From the NCBI RefSeq assembly GCF_001613065.1, contig NZ_BDBQ01000046.1, forward strand, positions 19,110-83,109: DNA of 64,000 nucleotides. Direction: 5' to 3'. Below are positions 16,705 through 24,301 of the stretch, piece after piece; within the stretch, counting starts at the first letter, position 1; every line of letters starts with the position of its first letter. The stretch is from Nocardia miyunensis NBRC 108239. GTDB taxonomy: Bacteria > Actinomycetota > Actinomycetes > Mycobacteriales > Mycobacteriaceae. The position numbers and the translations under genes are program-made. The notes under the pieces were generated by a model. That model was not told the DNA's origin, did no database searches, and saw only the letters and a program-made list of their open reading frames with translations.

Positions 16705-16710
16705 AGATTA
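16705..16710 (-). promoter_or_regulatory. -10 hexamer of the trpS leader
   Basis: TAATCT with 6 nt to the leader-peptide ATG 16698, and TCGACC 17 nt further upstream as a -35 candidate. Confidence 0.6.
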
Positions 16711-16790
16711 CTGCGGGGCGCGGCCGGGGTCGAGCACATTATGCGCATCACACCGGATTCGAGTTAGAGTCCAGTAATCGCGAAGTGGAT

Positions 16791-16801
16791 CTGTATTACA
16801 G
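16791..16801. promoter_or_regulatory. Candidate operator CTGTATTACAG
   Basis: A perfect 5-bp-arm inverted repeat around one central base, 28 bp before the YczE-like gene and between it and the trpS leader promoter. GntR/MocR-type regulators often accompany YczE proteins, but none is adjacent here. Confidence 0.35.
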
Positions 16802-16828
16802 GTCCAGTAGTAGCTCAAGCTGTTCACC

Positions 16829-17446
16829 ATGCTGTTTCGCCGCCTGCTCGCGCTCTACACCGGATTGTGGATGTACGGATTCTCGATGGCCGTGATGATC
16901 CGGGCCGGGCTCGGCCTGGATCCCTGGGACGTTTTCCACCAGGGGGTGGCCCGGCACGCGCCGATCAGCTTCGGCACCGTCACGGCGCTGACCGGCGTCG
17001 CGGTGCTCCTGGCTTGGATCCCCCTGCGACAACGGCCCGGACTGGGCACGATCAGCAATGTCGTGGTCATCGCCGTCGCGGTGGACAACGCCCTGCACTG
17101 GCTGCCGCACCCGCACCTGTTGGCGATGCAGATCGTCGCGATGATCGCGGCCGTGGCGCTCAACGCCGTCGCCACGGTGCTCTACATCGGCGCGGGGATG
17201 GGTCCAGGCCCGCGCGATGGCCTGATGACTGGTCTGGTCGCTCGCACCGGCTGGTCCGTCTGGCCGATCCGCACCGGCATCGAGGCCACCGTCCTGCTGA
17301 CCGGCTGGTTGCTCGGCGGCAGCGTGGGCGTGGGCACCGTGGTGTACGCGTTCGGCATCGGCCCCTTGATCCACCTGCTGATCCCGCTGACCCGTCGCGG
17401 ACTCCCCGGTTTTCCTGTCCCGCAACCCGCACCGGTGCCCGCTTGA
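16829..17446 (+). CDS. YczE/YyaS/YitT family membrane protein
   Basis: The 205-residue protein has about five hydrophobic segments and the YczE family signature: an N-terminal RRLLALYTGLWMYGFSMAVM, GLGLDPWDVFHQGVA, a GTVTALTGVAVLL segment and GPGPRDGLMTGL mid-protein. The function of the family is unknown. It is frequently paired with MocR-type regulators of vitamin B6 or transport genes; no such regulator lies next to it here. It diverges from trpS. The start ATG 16829 lacks a good ribosome-binding site. The C-terminus is Pro-rich. Confidence 0.8.
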   Translation: MLFRRLLALYTGLWMYGFSMAVMIRAGLGLDPWDVFHQGVARHAPISFGTVTALTGVAVLLAWIPLRQRPGLGTISNVVVIAVAVDNALHWLPHPHLLAMQIVAMIAAVALNAVATVLYIGAGMGPGPRDGLMTGLVARTGWSVWPIRTGIEATVLLTGWLLGGSVGVGTVVYAFGIGPLIHLLIPLTRRGLPGFPVPQPAPVPA

Positions 17447-17641
17447 TCGACCATGAATGACGCTGTCGCGCAAAGCAGTCCGCTCCGAACACCCTGGATT
17501 CGAGGCATCCGAAAGCCCGACGGGCACTTCCAATCAATCACGAATTCATCTGTCACACAATCAAATCCGAACAGCTCGCTGGGAGCCGCCGAGCTCTCGG
17601 CTCGGCGAAGCCAGCCCACATCCAGTCAATTGAACGCGGGT

Positions 17642-18289
17642 TCAGTTGTCGCGCACCGTGATCCCCGCAGCCCGCGCGAAAGCCGGTGCCAGGTCCAGCA
17701 GTTGCGGAGTACTCACCGTCGCGCCTCGGAGTGAGTCTATTCCGGCCGTGAGATCCAGGGTTGTCGCGCCGCGCAGGTCGACATCGTGCAGGCTCGCGTT
17801 GTGCAGGGTGATCCCGTCCAGCCGGGTTCCCGGGAAACACACCCGGCGCAACGTCGCCTCGCCCAAATCCGTATCGCGCAGAACGCAATCGCTGAACGTC
17901 ACATCCTGCAGCGAGGCATTGCGCAGGTTCACCGAATCGAATTTGCAACCCTCGAAACGGATTCGGCGCAACCCCGCGCCCACGGCCTCCACGCCCGACA
18001 GCGCGCATTCCACGAATTCGGAATTCAGCCAACCGCTCTGGCCCAGATTGGTTCCGATCCAGCGCACCGCGCGCAACCAGACGTCGTCGAATCGGCCGTA
18101 CCGGAACGTCCCGCCGTTGAACTGGATCGTGGTCAGGGCGGACTGGGTGAACCGCACGCCTCGCCCATCGAGTTCGTCGAGGTCCAGGCCGTCGATGTGC
18201 GCACTCTCGTAGTCGGAGTCGGGCTCGAGTTCTCCCTCGAACGCTTCCAGAAAGCGAGCGTACGGCAGATCGGCGAGTTCACGAGGCAC
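17642..18289 (-). CDS. Pentapeptide repeat-containing protein
   Basis: The 215-residue protein is dominated by A(D/N)LxX-type pentapeptide units from about residue 28 (HIDGLDLDELDGRGVRF) to 190 (LHNASLHDVDLRGATTLDL). It should fold as a right-handed quadrilateral beta-helix resembling B-DNA, as in MfpA/Qnr. Those shield DNA gyrase from fluoroquinolones, but sequence alone does not assign that role; many paralogues have none. A cysteine-bearing coil (EGCKFDSVNL) sits mid-repeat. The GTG start is at leaderless distance from TAGGGT. Confidence 0.82.
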   Translation of the reverse strand: MPRELADLPYARFLEAFEGELEPDSDYESAHIDGLDLDELDGRGVRFTQSALTTIQFNGGTFRYGRFDDVWLRAVRWIGTNLGQSGWLNSEFVECALSGVEAVGAGLRRIRFEGCKFDSVNLRNASLQDVTFSDCVLRDTDLGEATLRRVCFPGTRLDGITLHNASLHDVDLRGATTLDLTAGIDSLRGATVSTPQLLDLAPAFARAAGITVRDN

Positions 18290-18295
18290 CCAAGC

Positions 18296-18301
18296 ACCCT
18301 A
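18296..18301 (-). promoter_or_regulatory. -10 hexamer, leaderless pentapeptide gene
   Basis: TAGGGT is 6 nt before GTG 18289. Confidence 0.45.
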
Positions 18302-18392
18302 ATACTCCGCAATACTCCGCCCGAGCCGCACGCGTCGTCCGCCCGGACGACCGCCTCGGCGCAGCGGGCGTGAACACCACGGATCTGCCTGC

Positions 18393-19217
18393 TCAGCGCG
18401 GTGGCGCCGGCATCGGGAACGGAATGGTCGGCAGTTGGAACGGCAGTTGCGGCAGCACCGGCGCGGGAGGAGGCGCGGGCCGCGGTGCGGGCGCGGGAGC
18501 AGCAGGTGCGGGGACGGGAGCAGGCGCAGAACGCGGCGCAGGCGCAGCCGAGGGCGCAGGCGCAGGCGCAGCAGACGCGGGGGCGGGAACAGGCGCAGAA
18601 CGCGGCGCAGCCGAGGGCGCAGGCGCAGCCGAGGGTGCCGGACGCGGTGCGGGCGCGGGGACCTGACGCGGCGCGGGTGGCTGGGTGACGATCGGCGCCT
18701 GCGTCGGTTCAGGCGACGGCACATGGACCGGGGCCTGCGGAACGGTGTACGGACGCGTCGGCACGACGGGTGCGGTAGCCTGCGTCGTCATCGGACGCTG
18801 GGTCTGACACAGCCATGCCGGTCCCGGACCCACCACCCACCGCGCCACCAGGCCGTCATGCGAGCAATCGTCGCCGACCCGATGGATCGTGCTCATGATT
18901 CCCGGCGGTGCGCACACCCACCGGCCGTCCCGCTGCTGCCATCGGGCGGCGATGAAGTCATGTGTGCAGTCGTCGCCCTCCCGATGTGGTTTGCCCGCGC
19001 CCGGCACCCCCTCGGTCCGGACCACGGGCTGCGCGCTCGCCGTGACCGTCGAGGTGGCGGCCGCGGAACGCACGTCCTGCTGCGATCGGACGGCGAGCAC
19101 GCCGACCACCACCGCCACCGCGAGCATCGTCACGGCGGCCACCGCCATGTACCTCGCGTTCCCGCCGCGCTCACCGTCCGGCGGCTCGTTCTCCTGTCCG
19201 ATCTCGGGTGAAGCCAT
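18393..19217 (-). CDS. Membrane-anchored Pro/Ala-rich protein
   Basis: The 274-residue protein has a hydrophilic N-terminus, one membrane segment (VAAVTMLAVAVVVGVLAV, about residues 25-42) and an exported domain. The exported part has two copies of a Cys-containing motif: EGDDCTHDFIAARW...WVCAPPG and VGDDCSHDGLVARW...WLCQ. The last 120 residues are almost pure Pro/Ala/Ser repeats, probably spanning the cell wall. ATG 19217 has AAAGG 8 nt upstream; the frame's earlier start at 19265 is not supported. No function is recognised. The paired Cys motifs suggest a duplicated disulfide-stabilised domain. Confidence 0.68.
   Translation of the reverse strand: MASPEIGQENEPPDGERGGNARYMAVAAVTMLAVAVVVGVLAVRSQQDVRSAAATSTVTASAQPVVRTEGVPGAGKPHREGDDCTHDFIAARWQQRDGRWVCAPPGIMSTIHRVGDDCSHDGLVARWVVGPGPAWLCQTQRPMTTQATAPVVPTRPYTVPQAPVHVPSPEPTQAPIVTQPPAPRQVPAPAPRPAPSAAPAPSAAPRSAPVPAPASAAPAPAPSAAPAPRSAPAPVPAPAAPAPAPRPAPPPAPVLPQLPFQLPTIPFPMPAPPR
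18450..18660. repeat. Low-complexity Pro/Ala-coding repeat tract
   Basis: About 210 bp of degenerate GCGGGCGC/GGCGCAG units encoding Ala-Pro runs near the C-terminus of the membrane-anchored protein. Such tracts change length readily between strains. Confidence 0.6.
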
Positions 19218-19345
19218 AGTCGGAACCTTTCGTCCACCAGTTGCACCGCTGATCCGAAAGCCCACTCACCAGGCACGTTAACGAAGATCACGACACAGGG
19301 GACGGTCCGATCCGTATCTACTTCGGATTGAGACCTGCGCGCTGC

Positions 19346-19735
19346 TCAATCCAGATCGACGCGCACGGTGAGCAGATCCGTGCCGAACGCGCCGACGACG
19401 GCGCTGTTGTACCTGGGCAGATCGCGCATGCGAGCCTTGGCGTCGTCCTCGGGCAACAGGTGCGCGGTCCCGGTGTACCAGCGCCCGCGCAGCCGCACCC
19501 GCACCCGGTCGTCGGCCTGGATATTGCGGATGTACTGGGATCGCTCACCGAATTCGGAGACGAACCAGAACGAATCGCCGCGCCGGGCCCCGCCGATAGG
19601 AGTCCGGCGGACCTGTCCGCTGACGCGGCCGGTGGTTTCGAGCAGTGTCTGAGTCGGCAGACGGCGAAGGACCGGATTGGCGATATGACGCTGGAAGGCG
19701 GTCACCCAGCGATGCTGAAGGTCGGCGTTCACCAT
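19346..19735 (-). CDS. F420-dependent nitroreductase-like (DUF385/Ddn family) protein
   Basis: The 129-residue protein has the split beta-barrel layout of deazaflavin (F420)-dependent reductases. RRLPTQTLLETTGRVSGQVRRTP is the family start region, FWFVSEFGERSQYIRNIQADDRVRVRLRGRWY is the core, and the end is short (DLLTVRVDLD). Mycobacterial Ddn paralogues reduce nitroimidazoles or quinones with F420H2. Full length for the family. ATG 19735 follows TACCGT by 6 nt, so probably leaderless. Confidence 0.8.
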   Translation of the reverse strand: MVNADLQHRWVTAFQRHIANPVLRRLPTQTLLETTGRVSGQVRRTPIGGARRGDSFWFVSEFGERSQYIRNIQADDRVRVRLRGRWYTGTAHLLPEDDAKARMRDLPRYNSAVVGAFGTDLLTVRVDLD

Positions 19736-19741
19736 ATCTCG

Positions 19742-19747
19742 ACGGTA
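19742..19747 (-). promoter_or_regulatory. -10 hexamer, leaderless Ddn-like gene
   Basis: TACCGT is 6 nt before ATG 19735. Confidence 0.45.
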
Positions 19748-19827
19748 CCGCGACGGGACCGATTCGGGCCGGAGCGGACCGCGACCCGCTGCGGGTGCAT
19801 CCCCCCGCGGCGCACGCGGACCCGCGG

Positions 19828-20442
19828 TCAGCTCACCGGGGTGAAATCCGAGGCGCCGTCATCGGTCAGCGCGTAGACGCCGCTGCTGAGATCGAGTGCC
19901 AGAACCGTGCGGGCCGCGGCCTCGTCGATGTGGATGCGCGGCGGGTTGGGAAGCGCGGCCGCATCCGGGTAATACGTTCCGGGACCATAGAATTGGCCGT
20001 AGCGCAGTACCACGCCGCCGAGGCCGAGCACCGAGGATTCCAGGAATTCCTTGGCGGCCTGGCCTTCTCCGGACATCTCCCACGCAACACTCTGCGCCAG
20101 AAAGCGTTTCGCGCCCGCGGCCTGTGCCGCGGCGATCAGATTGGCGGTGCCCTCCTTGCGCATCCGCGAATTCGCGGCGCGCCCGGCGGCCAGATCCTCG
20201 GCGCGGTCGGGCAGGTCGGTGAGCTGATGCATCACCAGATCGGGCGCGTACGCTCGCACCGCCTGCTCGAGCGCGGCGGCATCGAAGACATCGCACACCA
20301 CCGGCTCGGCGCCGAATCCGGCGAGCATCTCGACCTTCTCCGGTGACCGGGTCATCCCGGCCACCTGACATCCGGACGCAATCAACATCGGCGTCAATCG
20401 ACTGCCGAGCACACCGCTCGCGCCTGCCAGGAAGATCTTCAC
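19828..20442 (-). CDS. Short atypical SDR/NAD-dependent epimerase
   Basis: The 204-residue protein begins with MKIFLAGASGVLGSRLTPML, an extended-SDR cofactor loop. It carries APDLVMHQLTDLPD and AGAKRFLAQSVAW typical of NAD-dependent epimerases. The usual catalytic Tyr-x-x-x-Lys is not obvious, and the protein is about 80 residues shorter than full extended SDRs, with an abbreviated substrate domain (RIHIDEAAARTVLAL). It may be a flavin-reductase-like sensor or a trimmed dehydrogenase. The start is GTG 20442. Same-strand neighbour of the NTF2-like gene 42 bp upstream. Confidence 0.7.
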   Translation of the reverse strand: MKIFLAGASGVLGSRLTPMLIASGCQVAGMTRSPEKVEMLAGFGAEPVVCDVFDAAALEQAVRAYAPDLVMHQLTDLPDRAEDLAAGRAANSRMRKEGTANLIAAAQAAGAKRFLAQSVAWEMSGEGQAAKEFLESSVLGLGGVVLRYGQFYGPGTYYPDAAALPNPPRIHIDEAAARTVLALDLSSGVYALTDDGASDFTPVS

Positions 20443-20484
20443 CCACCCAACCCTAGCCGCCCGTCCGCCGTTCCCGGCGTTCCC

Positions 20485-20922
20485 TCAGTCCACGAACTGG
20501 TGGTCGGTACGGATCCGGCCCGCGGCGTCCACCGTCAGCACATCGAAGCCCGAGGCGGCCACACTGCCGTCGGCCCGCGACCGCATCACCCAGGTCAGCG
20601 TCACCGCGGACCCGGCCTGCCGGGCGACCGCACCGTCCTTTTCGAAGACGAACTCCCCGGTCCCGACGAACATCTCGTACGCGCGGGCGACCCGCTGGTC
20701 CATCGCGTCGTATCCACGAATCTCCAAGGCGGGGAAGGCTATCGCGTATTCTGCCGCCGTCTCGCGGATCGCCTGCGGCGGGTTCACCAGCACCTGTACG
20801 CCGTCGACGGCCCACACCTCGCGGATCAGTTGCCGACGGGCGCTCGGGTCCGGCTCGTTCCACTGCGCGACGTAGCCGTCGGCGAGCCGGTTCAGTTCGA
20901 TATCGGTGAGTGCACTGCTCAC
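20485..20922 (-). CDS. SnoaL/NTF2-like fold protein
   Basis: The 145-residue protein matches the SnoaL-like NTF2 fold. A helical N-terminus is followed by EYAIAFPALEIRGYDAMDQRVARAYEMF, and the terminal strands include GFDVLTVDAAGRIRTDHQFVD. Such proteins are cyclases, isomerases or binding proteins; the substrate is unknown. GTG 20922 has AAAGGA about 8 nt upstream. It diverges from an XRE regulator across a 16-bp palindrome, so it is a likely target of that regulator, with the downstream epimerase gene in the same unit. Confidence 0.75.
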   Translation of the reverse strand: MSSALTDIELNRLADGYVAQWNEPDPSARRQLIREVWAVDGVQVLVNPPQAIRETAAEYAIAFPALEIRGYDAMDQRVARAYEMFVGTGEFVFEKDGAVARQAGSAVTLTWVMRSRADGSVAASGFDVLTVDAAGRIRTDHQFVD

Positions 20923-21023
20923 AGCGTGTCCTTTCGCGGTGCGGATCGAGATACCCCGCGGGTTGTCCGAGGGGGCTCGATCGCTCGTGAGGCCGAGTCT
21001 GTCGCGCCGGATGCCGCTGCGCG

Positions 21024-21039
21024 ATTCCCTCGAGGGAAT
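21024..21039. promoter_or_regulatory. Candidate XRE operator
   Basis: ATTCCCTCGAGGGAAT is a perfect 16-bp palindrome in the divergent region between the SnoaL-like gene and the XRE regulator gene, 27 bp before the latter. Confidence 0.55.
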
Positions 21040-21065
21040 GGCGTCGCGGCCGCGCGGCGTCGATC

Positions 21066-21863
21066 ATGAGGGCTATGAGCACAGTCCTGGCCGAGCCCGC
21101 CTTCGGCCGTGAGTTGCGCCGCTGGCGTGGTCTGCGGCGGTGGAGTCAGCTCGATCTCGCGATCCGAGCCGACACCACCCAGCGCTACCTGAGCTACCTG
21201 GAACAGGGCCGCTCACAGCCGGGCCGAGCGATGGTGGTGCGGCTGGCCGAATCACTCGGCCTGTCGCTGCGCGAGCGCAACGGCCTGCTGGCCGCAGCCG
21301 GCTACGCGCCGATATTCAGCGAATCCGGAATGGGGACAACGGAATTGGCACCGGTCCGCACCGCACTACGGCAGATCTTGGACGGCCACATGCCCTACCC
21401 GGCGCTGATCGTGGACCACAGCAGCACGCTGGTCGAGGCCAATGCCGCATTCGAACTTTTCCTCGAGGGCTGCTCACCCGCCCTGCTGCGGGCCCCGATC
21501 AATGTCCGGCGGCTGGCCCTGCATCCCGAGGGACTCGCACCACGGGTGGTCAACCTGCCCGAATGGGGCCGCCATGTCACCGAGGCCCTGCGCAATCGGG
21601 TGCGGATCAGCCCCGACGCCGAATTGGCGGCGCTGGCCGCCGAATTGGAGAGCTACCTCCCACCGGTGGATCCGGGTCCGGGATATCTCGGATTCGCCGT
21701 CCCGCTGCGCCTGCGCAGCAACGCCGGTGAGCTGCGACTGATCACCACCCTCACCTCGTTCGCCACCGCCACCGACATCACCCTGTCCGAACTACACCTC
21801 GAGGCATTCCTCCCCGCCGACGAAGCAACCGCTCGGATCCTGCACGAGCGCGCCGGGGAATGA
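21066..21863 (+). CDS. XRE family transcriptional regulator with MmyB-like domain
   Basis: The 265-residue regulator has an N-terminal Cro/CI helix-turn-helix (RRWSQLDLAIRADTTQRYLSY, then EQGRSQPGRAMVVRLAESLGLSLRERNGLL). Its C-terminal MmyB-like ligand-binding domain contains ALIVDHSSTLVEANAAFELF and NVRRLALHPEGLAPRVVNL. This architecture is common in actinobacteria and can bind fatty acids in the MltR/MmyB group. The start is ambiguous between ATG 21066 and ATG 21075. It diverges from the SnoaL-like/epimerase unit, which it probably controls. Confidence 0.87.
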   Translation: MRAMSTVLAEPAFGRELRRWRGLRRWSQLDLAIRADTTQRYLSYLEQGRSQPGRAMVVRLAESLGLSLRERNGLLAAAGYAPIFSESGMGTTELAPVRTALRQILDGHMPYPALIVDHSSTLVEANAAFELFLEGCSPALLRAPINVRRLALHPEGLAPRVVNLPEWGRHVTEALRNRVRISPDAELAALAAELESYLPPVDPGPGYLGFAVPLRLRSNAGELRLITTLTSFATATDITLSELHLEAFLPADEATARILHERAGE

Positions 21864-22145
21864 CCACCGGCCAGGGGCGCGGACGCACCGCACCCACCGC
21901 GCACCATCGGGGACCCGCTACCAGCAGGTCCTGACGTACGGAATCCACGTCCGGGAGGGTGCGTGTCGCCGGCATCTCGACGGAACCGGCAGCCGCACCC
22001 GCCCCGGCGGTCTCCTCGAGCGCATTCATCGGCCCGGCTGGGCGCGCTGCCGGAAGGCCGGACTCGCCACATCCGCGCAAGCTCCTCCTCGCATCCGTCC
22101 GCCGCGATGTGATCCATCACCGGCGATGCGATCCACTACTTGCGG
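21864..22145. other. Gene-free stretch
   Basis: About 280 bp between the XRE gene and the PadR promoter. Its open frames are arginine/proline-rich chance frames. No RNA gene, repeat or terminator hairpin was recognised. Confidence 0.5.
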
Positions 22146-22171
22146 ACGAATACTCGTAGACGTATATTCGT
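22146..22171. promoter_or_regulatory. Candidate PadR operator
   Basis: ACGAATA-N12-TATTCGT is an exact inverted repeat with an inner ATAC/GTAT pair, ending 25 bp before the PadR start codon. AT-rich spaced palindromes in this place are typical of PadR autoregulation. Confidence 0.6.
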
Positions 22172-22196
22172 ATGCGAGTGATTAAAGGAGGTCCCG

Positions 22197-22862
22197 ATGA
22201 AACGGCGGAAGGTCGGCAATCTGCTGGCGCTGGCCGTGCTCGCCACGCTGGTCGAGGGCCCCATGCACCGGTACGAGATCGCGGCCAAGATGCGCAATCG
22301 CGGCAAGGAACGCGATATGGACATCAAATGGGGCTCGCTCTACACCGTGGTGCAGAACCTGGAGAAGCACGGTTTCCTGGAGATCGTCGGCAGCGAACGC
22401 GACGGGGCCCGCCCCGAGCGCACCATCTACGCGCTCACCCCGGCCGGTCGCGCCGAGACCGAGGATTGGACGCGGGAATTGCTCAGCACACCCGCACCCG
22501 TGCATCACCCGTTCGTCTCCGGCCTGTCCGTCGCCGCGATCATCCCCCCGGACGAGGTGATCGCCCTGCTCGAGCAGCGCAGCGAACGCCTGACCCGCCA
22601 GATCGCCGGAGACCGCGCCGAACTCGACAAGGTCCGGGACACGGTCCCGCGACTGTTCCTGGTCGAGAACGAATTCACCATCGCGATGCTCGAGGCCGAG
22701 GCCGCCTGGGTGGACGCGCTACGCGAGGAGATCGCCAGCGGCGCCTTCCCGGACGTCGGCTGGTGGCGTCGGATGCATGCCGAGAACATCGATCCGCAGG
22801 AGGTCGCGGGCATGGTGGAGAGGGGGGAATTCACGCAGTCCACCGAAACCACCCAGAAATAG
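22197..22862 (+). CDS. PadR family transcriptional regulator
   Basis: The 221-residue regulator has an N-terminal PadR winged helix (LLALAVLATLVEGPMHRYEI, KWGSLYTVVQNLEKHGFLE, then PERTIYALTPAGRAE) and a C-terminal Vir-type helical domain with a long coiled segment. The start has a near-perfect AAAGGAGGT. The next gene on the same strand, 173 bp on, is a flavin monooxygenase, and an EmrB-type exporter converges beyond it. This suggests a PadR-controlled xenobiotic or antibiotic response. The effector is unknown. Confidence 0.9.
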   Translation: MKRRKVGNLLALAVLATLVEGPMHRYEIAAKMRNRGKERDMDIKWGSLYTVVQNLEKHGFLEIVGSERDGARPERTIYALTPAGRAETEDWTRELLSTPAPVHHPFVSGLSVAAIIPPDEVIALLEQRSERLTRQIAGDRAELDKVRDTVPRLFLVENEFTIAMLEAEAAWVDALREEIASGAFPDVGWWRRMHAENIDPQEVAGMVERGEFTQSTETTQK

Positions 22863-23035
22863 CAGAAAACGAGCCCGGTCAGGTGCGGCAACACCTTTCC
22901 GAGCTCGATTCCCTTACCGTCCCGAACCGCATTCGCGCAGGCGAACCCGGCCCAAGTGTGGCAACTACAGGATAACCGGGCTCCCCGCGCACGAGTCGGA
23001 TCGGGCATTCACACCCATCCACAGGGAGAACACTC

Positions 23036-24244
23036 ATGTCCGCAATTCGTTCCGCACTCGTCATCGGCGGCGGTGTCGCCGGACCCGTCACCGCCACCGC
23101 ACTGCGCATGGCCGGTATCGAGGGCCGCGTCTTCGAGGCGTATCCGGGCCCGGCCTACAACATCGGCAGCACCCTCGGCTTCGCCGCCAACGGCCTCGCC
23201 GCACTGGACGTCATCGGCGCGGGCGACGCGGTGCGCAAGGTCGCGCTGCCGATGCCGCGTTCGGTGATGTCGGTGGGGCACAAGATGATCGAGATGCCCG
23301 CCGTCGCAGGCCTGGAGCCGCTCCAGATGGTCGATCGCAGCGATCTGCATCAGGTGCTGCACGATCACGCCGTCGCCGCCGGGGTGGATTTCGCCTACGA
23401 CAAGCGCCTGGTCTCGGTCGAGGAGCACGCCGACGGCGTCACCGCGCACTTCGCCGACGGCACCAGCGCGACCGCCGACATCCTGATCGGCGCCGACGGC
23501 ATCAAATCGCGGGTGCGCACCCTCATCGATCCGAACGCGCCCGCGGCGAACTACACCGGCCTGCTCGGCTTCGGCGCGTACGTCGAATGCTCGGTGGACG
23601 TCCCGCAGGGGACGACCTTCTTCGCCTTCGGCAAGAACGCCTACTACCTGTACTGGGCTCTGCCCGACGGCCGGATCGGCTGGGGGGCGAACCTGCCGAA
23701 CGCGCAGTACCTGAGCATGTCCCAGGCTCGCGCGATCCCCGCCGAGCAGTGGTTGCGCACGCTGCGGGAGACCTACGCCCCGGACACTCCGGGCGGCGAG
23801 TTCGCCCGCGACACCGCCCCGGAGGATCTGGCGATCGTCGGTGGTCTGCACATCATGCCTCCGGTGCCGACCTGGCATCGCGACCGGATGGTCCTGGTCG
23901 GCGATGCGGTGCACGCACCGTCCAACAGCACCGGTCAGGGCGCTTCCCAGGCCATCGAGTCGGCGGTGCAACTGGCTCGCTGCCTGCGCGACTTCGATGA
24001 TCCGGCAACGGCTTTCGCGACCTACGAGCGGATCCGGCGGCCGCGGGTGGAGCGGATCGCCGCGCGCGGAGCGAAGATCAACCACGGCAAGACCATGGGT
24101 CCGGTGATGCGCCGCGCGATGCCGCTGCTCATGCCGCTGGCGGCCAAGGCGATGAAGATCGAGGAGACCATGCGCCGCGAGCAGAGTTACGTGATCGACT
24201 GGGACGCAACGGTGAACGAGCGAGCAGAACTCGTCCGGGCCTGA
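23036..24244 (+). CDS. FAD-dependent monooxygenase (PHBH/aromatic hydroxylase family)
   Basis: The 402-residue group A flavoprotein monooxygenase has an N-terminal FAD loop ALVIGGGVAGPVTATAL, the mid DG motif ILIGADGIKSRVRT and the ribityl-binding GD motif VLVGDAVHAPSNSTGQGA. These three fingerprints are intact. It should use NAD(P)H and O2 to hydroxylate an aromatic or polyketide-like compound, possibly an antibiotic as in TetX/Rox enzymes. GGGAG precedes ATG 23036. It lies downstream of a PadR repressor. The substrate is not determined. Confidence 0.88.
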   Translation: MSAIRSALVIGGGVAGPVTATALRMAGIEGRVFEAYPGPAYNIGSTLGFAANGLAALDVIGAGDAVRKVALPMPRSVMSVGHKMIEMPAVAGLEPLQMVDRSDLHQVLHDHAVAAGVDFAYDKRLVSVEEHADGVTAHFADGTSATADILIGADGIKSRVRTLIDPNAPAANYTGLLGFGAYVECSVDVPQGTTFFAFGKNAYYLYWALPDGRIGWGANLPNAQYLSMSQARAIPAEQWLRTLRETYAPDTPGGEFARDTAPEDLAIVGGLHIMPPVPTWHRDRMVLVGDAVHAPSNSTGQGASQAIESAVQLARCLRDFDDPATAFATYERIRRPRVERIAARGAKINHGKTMGPVMRRAMPLLMPLAAKAMKIEETMRREQSYVIDWDATVNERAELVRA

Positions 24245-24301
24245 AACATCCAGTGGCTCAGGCAGTTCCGGTCGGCGCGAGTTACCGTCGCCCGGAACTG
24301 C

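Noticed and set aside
21653..22159. Overlapping open frames after the XRE gene
   Set aside because: Arg/Pro/Ala-rich, no ribosome-binding site, no motif, partly antisense to the XRE gene.
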